Under the pieces are notes generated by a model. The model did no database searches and was not told the origin of the DNA. It saw nothing but the letters and a program-made list of their open reading frames with translations. A DNA stretch of 64,000 nucleotides from Bombus terrestris. Lineage: Eukaryota > Arthropoda > Insecta > Hymenoptera > Apidae. Both the position numbers and the translations under genes were made by a program. The stretch is taken from NCBI RefSeq assembly GCF_910591885.1, contig NW_025963692.1:1-64000 (forward strand), written 5' to 3'. Shown here one piece after another: positions 48,731-60,300 of this stretch. The first letter of the stretch is position 1. Each line of letters starts with the position of its first letter.

Positions 48731-50550
48731 ATGTCCCACGTTGTCCAACGATGTCCAACGGTGTCCCACGTTGTCCCACGTTGTCCTACGTTGTCCCACA
48801 TTGTCCCACGATGTCCCACGTTGTCCCACGTTGTCCCACGTTGTTCCATGGTTTCCCACGTTGTCCCACGTTGTCCCACGTTGTCCCACGTTGTCCCACG
48901 GTGCCCAACGATGTCCAACGGTGTCCAACGGTGTCCCACGGTGTCCAACGATGTCCAACGGTGTCCAACGGTGTCCCACGATGTCCACCGATGTCCAACG
49001 GTGTCCAACGGTGTCCAACGGTGTCCAACGGTGTCCAACGATGTCCAACGGTGTCCAACGATGTCCAACGGTGTCCCACGTTGTCCCACGTTGTCCCACG
49101 TTGTCCCACGGTGTCCAACGATGTCCAACGGTGTCCAACGATGTCCAACGGTGTCCCACGATGTCCAACGATGTCCAACGATGTCCAACGGTGTCCAACG
49201 GTGTCCCACGTTGTCCCACGTTGTCCCACGTTGTCCCACGGTGTCCAACGATGTCCAACGGTGTCCCACGTTGTCCAACGGTGTCCCACGTTGTCCCACG
49301 TTGTCCCACGTTGTCCCACGTTGTCCCACGTTGTCCCACGATGTCCCACGTTGTCCCACGTTGTCCCACGTTGTCCCACGTTGTCCCACGTTGTCCCACG
49401 TTGTCCAACGGTGTCCAACGGTGTCCCACGGTGTCCAACGGTGTCCAACGGTGTCCAACGATGTCCAACGATGTCCAACGGTGTCCAACGGTGTCCCACG
49501 TTGTCCCACGTTGTCCCACGGTGTCCAACGATGTCCAACGGTGTCCCACGTTGTCCCACGTTGTCCCACGTTGTCCCACGTTGTCCCACGTTGTTCCATG
49601 GTTTCCCACGTTGTCCCACGTTGTCCCACGTTGTCCCACGGTGTCCAACGATGTCCAACGGTGTCCAACGGTGTCCCACGGTGTCCAACGGTGTCCCACG
49701 TTGTCCCACGTTGTCCCACGTTGTCCCACGTTGTCCCACGTTGTCCAACGGTGTCCCACGGTGTCCAACGGTGTCCCACGTTGTCCCACGTTGTCCCACG
49801 TTGTCCCACGTTGTCCCACGTTGTCCCACGTTGTCCCACGATGTCCCACGTTGTCCAACGATGTCCAACGGTGTCCCACGTTGTCCCACGTTGTCCTACG
49901 TTGTCCCACATTGTCCCACGATGTCCCACGTTGTCCCACGTTGTCCCACGTTGTCCCATGGTTTCCCACGTTGTCCCACGTTGTCCCACGTTGTCCCACG
50001 TTGTCCCACGGTGCCCAACGATGTCCAACGGTGTCCAACGGTGTCCCACGGTGTCCAACGATGTCCAACGGTGTCCAACGGTGTCCCACGATGTCCACCG
50101 ATGTCCAACGGTGTCCAACGGTGTCCAACGGTGTCCAACGGTGTCCAACGATGTCCAACGGTGTCCAACGATGTCCAACGGTGTCCCACGTTGTCCCACG
50201 TTGTCCCACGTTGTCCCACGGTGTCCAACGATGTCCAACGGTGTCCAACGATGTCCAACGGTGTCCCACGATGTCCAACGATGTCCAACGATGTCCAACG
50301 GTGTCCAACGGTGTCCCACGTTGTCCCACGTTGTCCCACGTTGTCCCACGGTGTCCAACGATGTCCAACGGTGTCCCACGTTGTCCAACGGTGTCCCACG
50401 TTGTCCCACGTTGTCCCACGTTGTCCCACGTTGTCCCACGTTGTCCCACGATGTCCCACGTTGTCCCACGTTGTCCCACGTTGTCCCACGTTGTCCCACG
50501 TTGTCCCACGTTGTCCAACGGTGTCCAACGGTGTCCCACGGTGTCCAACG
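48731..50550 (+). repeat. Segment of about 710 bp repeated at 1,110 bp
   Basis: 48,731-49,440 matches 49,841-50,550. Shared markers are GTTGTCCTAC (48,780 and 49,890), ATTGTCCCAC (48,800 and 49,910) and GGTGCCCAAC (48,900 and 50,010). The copies differ at the CCATGG cassette: GTTGTTCCATGG at 48,840 against GTTGTCCCATGG at 49,950. A third copy of just the leading part (GATGTCCCAC, GTTGTCCAAC, GTTGTCCTAC, ATTGTCCCAC) begins at 50,830, 990 bp after the second. Confidence 0.85.
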
Positions 50551-52269
50551 GTGTCCCACGTTGTCCCACGTTGTCCCACGTTGTCCCACGTTGTCCCACG
50601 TTGTCCCACGTTGTCCCACGATGTCCAACGGTGTCCAACGGTGTCCAACGATGTCCAACGGTGTCCAACGGTGTCCCACGGTGTCCAACGGTGTCCAACG
50701 GTGTCCAACGATGTCCAACGGTGTCCAACGGTGTCCCACGGTGTCCAAAGGTGTCCAACGGTGTCCCACGGTGTCCAACGGTGTCCCACGTTGTCCCACG
50801 TTGTCCCACGTTGTCCCACGTTGTCCCACGATGTCCCACGTTGTCCAACGATGTCCAACGGTGTCCCACGTTGTCCCACGTTGTCCTACGTTGTCCCACA
50901 TTGTCCCACGTTGACCCACGTTGTCCCACGTTGTCCCACGTTGTCCCACGTTGTCCCACGGTGTCCAACGGTGTCCAACGGTGTCCCACGTTGTTCCATG
51001 GTTTCCCACGTTGTCCCACGTTGTCCCACGTTGTCCCACGGTGTCCAACGATGTCCAACGGTGTCCAACGGTGTCCCACGGTGTCCAACGGTGTCCCACG
51101 TTGTCCCACGTTGTCCCACGTTGTCCCACGTTGTCCCACGTTGTCCAACGGTGTCCCACGGTGTCCAACGGTGTCCCACGTTGTCCCACGTTGTCCCACG
51201 TTGTCCCACGTTGTCCCACGGTGTCCAACGATGTCCAACGGTGTCCAACGGTGTCCCACGGTGTCCAACGGTGTCCCACGTTGTCCCACGTTGTCCCACG
51301 ATGTCCCACGTTGTCCCACGTTGTCCCACGTTGTCCCACGTTGTCCCACGTTGTCCCACGTTGTCCCACGTTGTCCCACGTTGTCCCACGTTGTCCCACG
51401 TTGTCCCACGTTGTCCCACGATGTCCAACGGTGTCCAACGGTGTCCAACGTTGTCCCATGGTGTCCAACGGTGTCCAACGATGTCCAACGGTGTCCAACG
51501 GTGTCCCACGATGTCCACCGATGTCCAACGGTGTCCAACGGTGTCCAACGGTGTCCAACGGTGTCCAACGATGTCCAACGATGTCCAACGATGTCCAACG
51601 ATGTCCAACGGTGTCCCACATTGTCCCACGTTGTCCCACGTTGTCCCACGGTGACCAACGGTGTCCCACGTTGTCCCACGTTGTCCCACGATGTCCCACG
51701 TTGTCCTACGTTGTCCCACGTTGTCCCACGTTGTCCCACGTTGTCCCACGTTGTCCCACGTTGTCCCACGTTGTCCCACGTTGTCCCACGTTGTCCCACG
51801 TTGTCCCACGTTGTCCCACGGTGTCCAACGATGCCCAACGGTGTCCCACGTTGTCCCACGTTGTCCCACGTTGTCCCACGTTGTCCCACGTTGTCCCACG
51901 TTGTCCCACGTTGTCCCACGTTGTCCCACGTTGTCCCACGTTGTCCCACGGTGTCCAACGGTGTCCCACGTTGTCCCACGTTGTCCCACGTTGTCCCACG
52001 TTGTCCTACGTTGTCCCTCGTTGTCCCACGTTGTCCCACGTTGTGCCACGTTGTCCCACGGTGTCCAACGGTGTCCAACGATGTCCAACGGTGTCCAACG
52101 GTGTCCCACGTTGTCCCACGTTGTCCCACGGTGTCCAACGATGTCCAACGGTGTCCCACGTTGTCCCACGTTGTCCCACGTTGTCCCACGTTGTCCCACG
52201 TTGTTCCATGGTTTCCCACGTTGTCCCACGTTGTCCCACGTTGTCCCACGGTGTCCAACGATGTCCAAC

Positions 52270-52288
52270 GGTGTCAATTGTGTCCCAC
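52270..52288 (+). other. Degenerate junction GGTGTCAATTGTGTCCCAC (register shift)
   Basis: Two units shortened to 19 bp, with extra substitutions, give the only AATT in the neighbourhood. It is the most aberrant point in the array by eye and may be a repair or deletion junction. Confidence 0.8.
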
Positions 52289-53318
52289 GGTGTCCAACGG
52301 TGTCCCACGGTGTCCAACGGTGTCCCACGTTGTCCCACGTTGTCCCACCTTGTCCCACGTTGTCCCACGTTGTCCCACGTTGTCCCACGTTGTCCCACGG
52401 TGTCCAGCGGTGTCCAACGGTGTCCAACGGTGTCCAACGATGTCCAACGGTGTCCAACGGTGTCCCACGGTGTCCAGCGGTGTCCAACGGTGTCCCACGG
52501 TGTCCAACGGTGTCCCACGTTGTCCCACGTTGTCCCACGTTGTCCCACGTTGTTCCATGGTTTCCCACGTTGTCCCACGTTGTCCCACGTTGTCCCACGG
52601 TGTCCAACGATGTCCAACGGTGTCCAACGGTGTCCCACGGTGTCCAACGGTGTCCCACGTTGTCCCACGTTGTCCCACGTTGTCCCACGTTGTCCCACGT
52701 TGTCCTACGTTGTCCCACGTTGTCCCACGTTGTCCCACGTTGTCCTACGTTGTCCCACGTTGTCCCACGGTGTCCAACGGTGTCCCACGGTGTCCCACGT
52801 TGTCCCACGATGTCCAACGATGTCCAACGATGTCCAACGGTGTCCAACGGTGTCCCACGTTGTCCCACGTTGTCCCACGTTGTCCCACGGTGTCCAACGA
52901 TGTCCAACGGTGTCCCACGTTGTCCAACGGTGTCCCACGTTGTCCCACGTTGTCCCACGTTGTCCCACGTTGTCCCACGGTGTCCCACGTTGTCCCACGT
53001 TGTCCCACGGTGTCCAACGATGTCCAACGGTGTCCCACGTTGTCCCACGTTGTCCCACGTTGTCCCACGTTGTCCCACGTTGTTCCATGGTTTCCCACGA
53101 TGTCCAACGGTGTCCAACGGTGTCCAACGGTGTCCAACGATGTCCAACGGTGTCCAACGGTGTCCCACGGTGTCCAACGGTGTCCAACGGTGTCCCACGT
53201 TGTCCCACGTTGTCCTACGTTGTCCCTCGTTGTCCCACGTTGTCCCACGTTCTGCCACGTTGTCCCACGGTGTCAAACGGTGTCCAACGATGTCCAACGG
53301 TGTCCAACGGTGTCCCAC

Positions 53319-53327
53319 GTTGCCCAC
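53319..53327 (+). other. 9-bp unit GTTGCCCAC (register shift, copy 1 of 3)
   Basis: Consensus unit lacking one T. Two further copies lie at 55,559 and 57,687, in matching surroundings downstream of GTTGTCCCTC. Confidence 0.88.
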
Positions 53328-55558
53328 GTTGTCCCACGGTGTCCAACGATGTCCAACGGTGTCCCACGTTGTCCCACGTTGTCCCACGTTGTCCCACGTT
53401 GTCCCACGTTGTTCCATGGTTTCCCACGTTGTCCCACGTTGTCCCACGTTGTCCCACGTTGTCCCACGGTGTCCAACGATGTCCAACGGTGTCCAACGGT
53501 GTCCCACGGTGTCCCACGTTGTCCCACGTTGTCCCACGTTGTCCCACGTTGTCCCACGTTGTCCAACGGTGTCCCACGGTGTCCAACGGTGTCCCACGTT
53601 GTCCCACGTTGTCCCACGTTGTCCCACGTTGTCCCACGTTGTCCCACGTTGTCCCACGTTGTCCCACGTTGTCCCACGTTGTCCCACGTTGTCCCACGTT
53701 GTCTAACGGTGTCCCACGGTGTCCAACGGTTTCCCACGTTGTCCCACGTTGTCCTACGTTGTCCCTCGTTGTCCCACGTTGTCCCACGTTCTGCCACGTT
53801 GTCCCACGGTGTCCAACGGTGTCCAACGATGTCCAACGGTGTCCAACGGTGTCCCACGTTGTCCCACGTTGTCCCACGGTGTCCAACGATGTCCAACGGT
53901 GTCCCACGTTGTCCCACGTTGTCCCACGTTGTCCCACGTTGTCCCACGTTGTCCCACGTTGTCCCACGTTGTCCCACGTTGTCCCACGTTGTCCCACGTT
54001 GTCCCACGATGTCCCACGTTGTCCAACGATGTCCAACGGTGTCCCACGTTGTCCCACGTTGTCCTACGTTGTCCCACATTGTCCCACGTTGTCCCACGTT
54101 GTCCCACGTTGTCCCACGTTGTCCCACGTTGTCCCACGGTGTCCAACGGTGTCCAACGGTGTCCCACGTTGTTCCATGGTTTCCCACGTTGTCCCACGTT
54201 GTCCCACGTTGTCCCACGTTGTCCCACGGTGTCCAACGATGTCCCACGGTGTCCAACGGTGTCCCACGGTGTCCAACGGTGTCCCACGTTGTCCCACGTT
54301 GTCCCACGTTGTCCCACGTTGTCCCACGTTGTCCCACGTTGTCCAACGGTGTCCCACGGTGTCCAACGGTGTCCCACGTTGTCCCACGTTGTCCCACGTT
54401 GTCCCACGTTGTCCCACGTTGTCCCACGTTGTCCCACGTTGTCCCACGGTGTCCAACGGTGTCCCACGGTGTCCAACGATGTCCAACGGTGTCCAACGAT
54501 GTCCAACGGTGTCCCACGTTGTCCCACGTTGTCCCACGTTGTCCCATGGTGACCAACGGTGTCCAACGATGTCCCACGTTGTCCCACGTTGTCCCACGGT
54601 GTCCAACGGTGTCCCACGTTTTCCCACGTTGTCCCACGTTGTCCCACGATGTCCCACGTTGTCCTACGTTGTCCCACGTTGTCCCACGTTGTCCCACGTT
54701 GTCCCACGTTGACCCACGTTGTCCCACGTTGTCCCACGTTGTCCCACGTTGTCCAACGATGTCCAACGGTGTCCAACGATGTCCAACGGTGTCCAACGGT
54801 GTCCCACGGTGTCCCACGTTGTCCCACGTTGTCCCACGTTGTCCCACGTTGTCCCACGTTGTCCCACGTTGTCCCACGTTGTCCCACGTTGTCCCACGTT
54901 GTCCCACGTTGTCCCACGTTGTCCCACGTTGTCCCACGGTGTCCAACGGTGTCCAACGATGGCCAACGGTGTCCAACGGTGTCCCACGATGTCCACCGAT
55001 GTCCAACGGTGTCCCACGTTGTTCCATGGTTTCCCACGATGTCCAACGGTGTCCAACGGTGTCCAACGGTGTCCAACGATGTCCAACGGTGTCCCACGTT
55101 GTCCCACGTTGTCCCACGTTGTCCCACGGTGTCCAACGATGTCCAACGGTGTCCCACGTTGTCCAACGGTGTCCCACGTTGTCCCACGTTGTCCCACGTT
55201 GTCCCACGTTGTCCCACGGTGTCCCACGTTGTCCCACGTTGTCCCACGGTGTCCAACGATGTCCAACGGTGTCCCACGTTGTCCCACGTTGTCCCACGTT
55301 GTCCCACGTTGTCCCACGTTGTTCCATGGTTTCCCACGATGTCCAACGGTGTCCAACGGTGTCCAACGGTGTCCAACGATGTCCAACGGTGTCCAACGGT
55401 GTCCCACGGTGTCCAACGGTGTCCAACGGTGTCCCACGTTGTCCCACGTTGTCCTACGTTGTCCCTCGTTGTCCCACGTTGTCCCACGTTCTGCCACGTT
55501 GTCCCACGGTGTCCAACGGTGTCCAACGATGTCCAACGGTGTCCAACGGTGTCCCACG

Positions 55559-55567
55559 TTGCCCACG
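55559..55567 (+). other. 9-bp unit GTTGCCCAC (copy 2 of 3)
   Basis: 2,240 bp after the copy at 53,319, in the same marker context, so duplicated with its segment. Confidence 0.88.
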
Positions 55568-57686
55568 TTGTCCCACGGTGTCCAACGATGTCCAACGGTG
55601 TCCCACGTTGTCCCACGTTGTCCCACGTTGTCCCACGTTGTCCCACGTTGTCCCACGTTGTCCCACGGTGTCCAACGATGTCCAACGGTGTCCCACGTTG
55701 TCCAACGGTGTCCCACGTTGTCCCACGTTGTCCCACGTTGTCCCACGTTGTCCCACGGTGTCCCACGTTGTCCCACGTTGTCCCACGGTGTCCAACGATG
55801 TCCAACGGTGTCCCACGTTGTCCCACGTTGTCCCACGTTGTCCCACGTTGTCCCACGTTGTTCCATGGTTTCCCACGATGTCCAACGGTGTCCAACGGTG
55901 TCCAACGATGTCCAACGGTGTCCAACGATGTCCAACGGTGTCCCACGTTGTCCCACGTTGTCCCACGTTGTCCCACGGTGTCCAACGATGTCCAACGGTG
56001 TCCAACGATGTCCAACGGTGTCCCACGATGTCCAACGATGTCCAACGATGTCCAACGGTGTCCAACGGTGTCCCACGTTGTCCCACGTTGTCCCACGTTG
56101 TCCCACGGTGTCCAACGATGTCCAACGGTGTCCCACGTTGTCCCACGGTGTCCAACGATGTCCAACGGTGTCCCACGTTGTCCAACGGTGTCCCACGTTG
56201 TCCCACGTTGTCCCACGTTGTCCCACGTTGTCCCACGATGTCCCACGTTGTCCAACGATGTCCAACGGTGTCCCACGTTGTCCCACGTTGTCCTACGTTG
56301 TCCCACATTGTCCCACGTTGTCCCACGTTGTCCCACGTTGTCCCACGTTGTCCCACGTTGTCCCACGGTGTCCAACGGTGTCCAACGGTGTCCCACGTTG
56401 TTCCATGGTTTCCCACGTTGTCCCACGTTGTCCCACGTTGTCCCACGGTGTCCAACGATGTCCCACGGTGTCCAACGGTGTCCCACGGTGTCCAACGGTG
56501 TCCCACGTTGTCCCACGTTGTCCCACGATGTCCCACGTTGTCCCACGTTGTCCCACGTTGTCCCACGTTGTCCCACGTTGTCCCACGTTGTCCCACGTTG
56601 TCCCACGTTGTCCCACGTTGTCCCACGATGTCCAACGGTGTCCAACGGTGTCCAACGTTGTCCCACGTTGTCCCATGGTGACCAACGGTGTCCCACGTTG
56701 TCCCACGTTGTCCCACGTTGTCCCACGGTGTCCAACGGTGTCCCACGTTTTCCCACGTTGTCCCACGTTGTCCCACGATGTCCCACGTTGTCCTACGTTG
56801 TCCCACGTTGTCCCACGTTGTCCCACGTTGTCCCACGTTGTCCCACGTTGTCCCACGTTGTCCCACGTTGTCCCACGTTGTCCAACGATGTCCAACGGTG
56901 TCCAACGATGTCCAACGGTGTCCAACGGTGTCCCACGGTGTCCCACGTTGTCCCACGTTGTCCCACGTTGTCCCACGTTGTCCCACGTTGTCCCACGTTG
57001 TCCCACGTTGTCCCACGTTGTCCCACGTTGTCCCACGTTGTCCCACGTTGTCCCACGTTGTCCCACGGTGTCCAACGGTGTCCAACGATGGCCAACGGTG
57101 TCCAGCGGTGTCCCACGATGTCCACCGATGTCCAACGGTGTCCCACGTTGTTCCATGGTTTCCCACGATGTCCAACGGTGTCCAACGGTGTCCAACGGTG
57201 TCCAACGATGTCCAACGGTGTCCCACGTTGTCCCACGTTGTCCCACGTTGTCCCACGGTGTCCAACGATGTCCAACGGTGTCCCACGTTGTCCAACGGTG
57301 TCCCACGTTGTCCCACGTTGTCCCACGTTGTCCCACGTTGTCCCACGGTGTCCCACGTTGTCCCACGTTGTCCCACGGTGTCCAACGATGTCCAACGGTG
57401 TCCCACGTTGTCCCACGTTGTCCCACGTTGTCCCACGTTGTCCCACGTTGTTCCATGGTTTCCCACGATGTCCAACGGTGTCCAACGGTGTCCAACGGTG
57501 TCCAACGATGTCCAACGGTGTCCAACGGTGTCCCACGGTGTCCAACGGTGTCCAACGGTGTCCCACGTTGTCCCACGTTGTCCTACGTTGTCCCTCGTTG
57601 TCCCACGTTGTCCCACGTTCTGACACGTTGTCCCACGGTGTCCAACGGTGTCCAACGATGTCCAACGGTGTCCAACGGTGTCCCAC

Positions 57687-57695
57687 GTTGCCCAC
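57687..57695 (+). other. 9-bp unit GTTGCCCAC (copy 3 of 3)
   Basis: 2,128 bp after copy 2. It is followed by GTCGTCCCAC, a private change. It is the last register shift in the window. Confidence 0.88.
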
Positions 57696-59459
57696 GTCGT
57701 CCCACGGTGTCCAACGATGTCCAACGGTGTCCCACGTTGTCCCACGTTGTCCCACGTTGTCCCACGTTGTCCCACGTTGTTCCATGGTTTCCCACGTTGT
57801 CCCACGTTGTCCCACGTTGTCCCACGTTGTCCCACGGTGTCCAACGATGTCCAACGGTGTCCAACGGTGTCCCACGGTGTCCCACGTTGTCCCACGTTGT
57901 CCCACGTTGTCCCACGTTGTCCCACGTTGTCCGACGGTGTCAAACGGTGTCCAACGGTGTCCCACGTTGTCCCACGTTGTCCCACGTTGTCCCACGTTGT
58001 CCCACGTTGTCCCACGTTGTCCCACGTTGTCCCACGTTGTCCCACGTTGTCCCACGTTGTCTAACGGTGTCCCACGGTGTCCAACGGTTTCCCACGTTGT
58101 CCCACGTTGTCCTACGTTGTCCCTCGTTGTCCCACGTTGTCCCACGTTCTGCCACGTTGTCCCACGGTGTCCAACGGTGTCCAACGGTGTCCAACGGTGT
58201 CCAACGGTGTCCCACGTTGTCCCACGTTGTCCCACGGTGTCCAACGATGTCCAACGGTGTCCCACGTTGTCCCACGTTGTCCCACGTTGTCCCACGTTGT
58301 CCCACGTTGTCCCACGTTGTCCCACGTTGTCCCACGGTGTCCAACGGTGTCCAACGATGTCCAACGGTGTCCAACGGTGTCCCACGATGTCCACCGATGT
58401 CCAACGGTGTCCAACGGTGTCCAACGGTGTCCCACGGTGTCCAACGATGTCCAACGGTGTCCAACGATGTCCAACGGTGTCCCACGTTGTCCCACGTTGT
58501 CCCACGTTGTCCCACGGTGTCCAACGATGTCCAACGGTGTCCAACGATGTCCAACGGTGTCTCACGATGTCCAACGATGTCCAACGATGTCCAACGGTGT
58601 CCAACGGTGTCCCACGTTGTCCCACGTTGTCCCACGTTGTCCCACGGTGTCCAACGATGTCCAACGGTGTCCCACGTTGTCCAACGGTGTCCCACGTTGT
58701 CCCACGTTGTCCCACGTTGTCCCACGTTGTCCCACGTTGTCCCACGATGTCCCACGTTGTCCCACGTTGTCCCACGGTGTCCAACGGTGTCCCACGGTGT
58801 CCAACGATGCCCAACGGTGTCCAACGATGTCCAACGATGTCCCACGTTGTCCCACGTTGTCCCACGTTGTCCCACGGTGTCCAACGATGTCCAACGGTGT
58901 CCAACGGTGTCCCACGGTGTCCAACGGTGTCCCACGTTGTCCCACGTTGTCCCACGTTGTCCCACGTTGTCCCACGATGTCCCACGTTGTCCCACGTTGT
59001 CCCACGTTGTCCCACGTTGTCCCACGTTGTCCCACGTTGTCCCACGTTGTCCCACGTTGTCCCACGTTGTCCCACGATGTCCAACGGTGTCCAACGGTGT
59101 CCAACGTTGTCCAACGGTGTCCCACGTTGTCCCACGATGTCCAACGGTGTCCCACGTTGTCCCACGTTGTCCCACGTTGTCCAACGGTGTCCCACGGTGT
59201 CCAACGGTGTCCCACGTTGTCCCACGTTGTCCCACGTTGTCCCACGTTGTCCCACGTTGTCCCACGGTGACCAACGGTGTCCCACGTTGTCCCACGTTGT
59301 CCCACGTTGTCCCACGGTGTCCAACGGTGTCCCACGTTGTCCCACGTTGTCCCACGTTGTCCCACGTTGTCCCACGATGTCCCACGTTGTCCTACGTTGT
59401 CCCACGTTGTCCCACGTTGTCCCACGTTGTCCCACGTTGTCCCACGTTGTCCCACGTTG

Positions 59460-60200
59460 TCCCACGTTGTCCCACGTTGTCCCACGTTGTCCCACGTTGT
59501 CCCACGTTGTCCCACGTTGTCCCACGTTGTCCCACGTTGTCCCACGGTGTCCAACGATGTCCAACGATGTCCAACGGTGTCCAACGGTGTCCCACGATGT
59601 CCACCGATGTCCAACGGTGTCCAACGGTGTCCAACGGTGTCCAACGGTGTCCAACGATGTCCAACGATGTCCAACGATGTCCAACGGTGTCCAACGATGT
59701 CCAACGATGTCCAACGGTGTCCCACGATGTCCAACGATGTCCAACGATGTCCAACGGTGTCCAACGGTGTCCCACGTTGTCCCACGTTGTCCCACGTTGT
59801 CCCACGGTGTCCAACGATGCCCAACGGTGTCCCACGTTGTCCCACGTTGTCCCACGTTGTCCCACGTTGTCCCACGTTGTCCCACGTTGTCCCACGTTGT
59901 CCCACGTTGTCCCACGTTGTCCCACGTTGTCGCACGTTGTCCCACGTTGTCCCACGGTGTCCAACGGTGTCCCACGTTGTCCCACGTTGTCCCACGTTGT
60001 CCCACGTTGTCCCACGTTGTCCAACGGTGTCCCACGGTGTCCAACGGTGTCCCACGTTGTCCCACGTTGTCCCACGTTGTCCCACGGTGTCCCACGATGT
60101 CCAACGGTGTCCCACGTTGTCCCACGTTGTCCCACGTTGTCCCACGTTGTCCCACGTTGTTCCATGGTTTCCCACGTTGTCCCACGTTGTCCCACGTTGT
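59460..60200 (+). repeat. 740-bp segment, copy 1 (offset 2,940 bp)
   Basis: Matches 62,400-63,140 unit for unit, including GATGTCCACC, the GATGTCCAAC-rich block, GATGCCCAAC (59,816 and 62,756), GTTGTCGCAC (59,926 and 62,866) and the CCATGG cassette (60,158 and 63,098). By eye I find one difference: C at unit position 8 near 60,093 against A near 63,033. This is among the least diverged pairs in the window. Confidence 0.85.
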
Positions 60201-60300
60201 CCCACGGTGTCCAACGTTGTCCAACGATGTCCCACGTTGTCCCACGTTGTCCCACGGTGTCCAACGATGTCCAACGGTGTCCCACGTTGTCCCACGTTGT

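Larger units (their letters stand above)
50910..58230 (+). repeat. Sub-region richest in register shifts and CCCTC marker copies
   Basis: GTTGTCCTAC followed by GTTGTCCCTC begins at 52,000, 53,209, 53,748, 55,448, 57,577 and 58,106; the five later copies are followed shortly by GTTCTGCCAC or, at 57,618, GTTCTGACAC. Spacings include 539 and 529 bp, and 53,209 to 55,448 to 57,577 forms a ladder of 2,239 and 2,129 bp. GATGGCCAAC at about 54,958 and 57,087 also shows the 2,129-bp step. GGTGACCAAC units (51,650, 54,549, 56,679) add opal triplets. Four of the seven register changes lie here. CCATGG cassettes are densest in this part. No gene is present. Confidence 0.8.

Noticed and set aside
52270..52288. 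AATT-containing junction as a possible insertion scar or promoter
   Set aside because: It is explained by one missing base and a few substitutions in two units; no -10/-35, TATA or other flanking signal is present.
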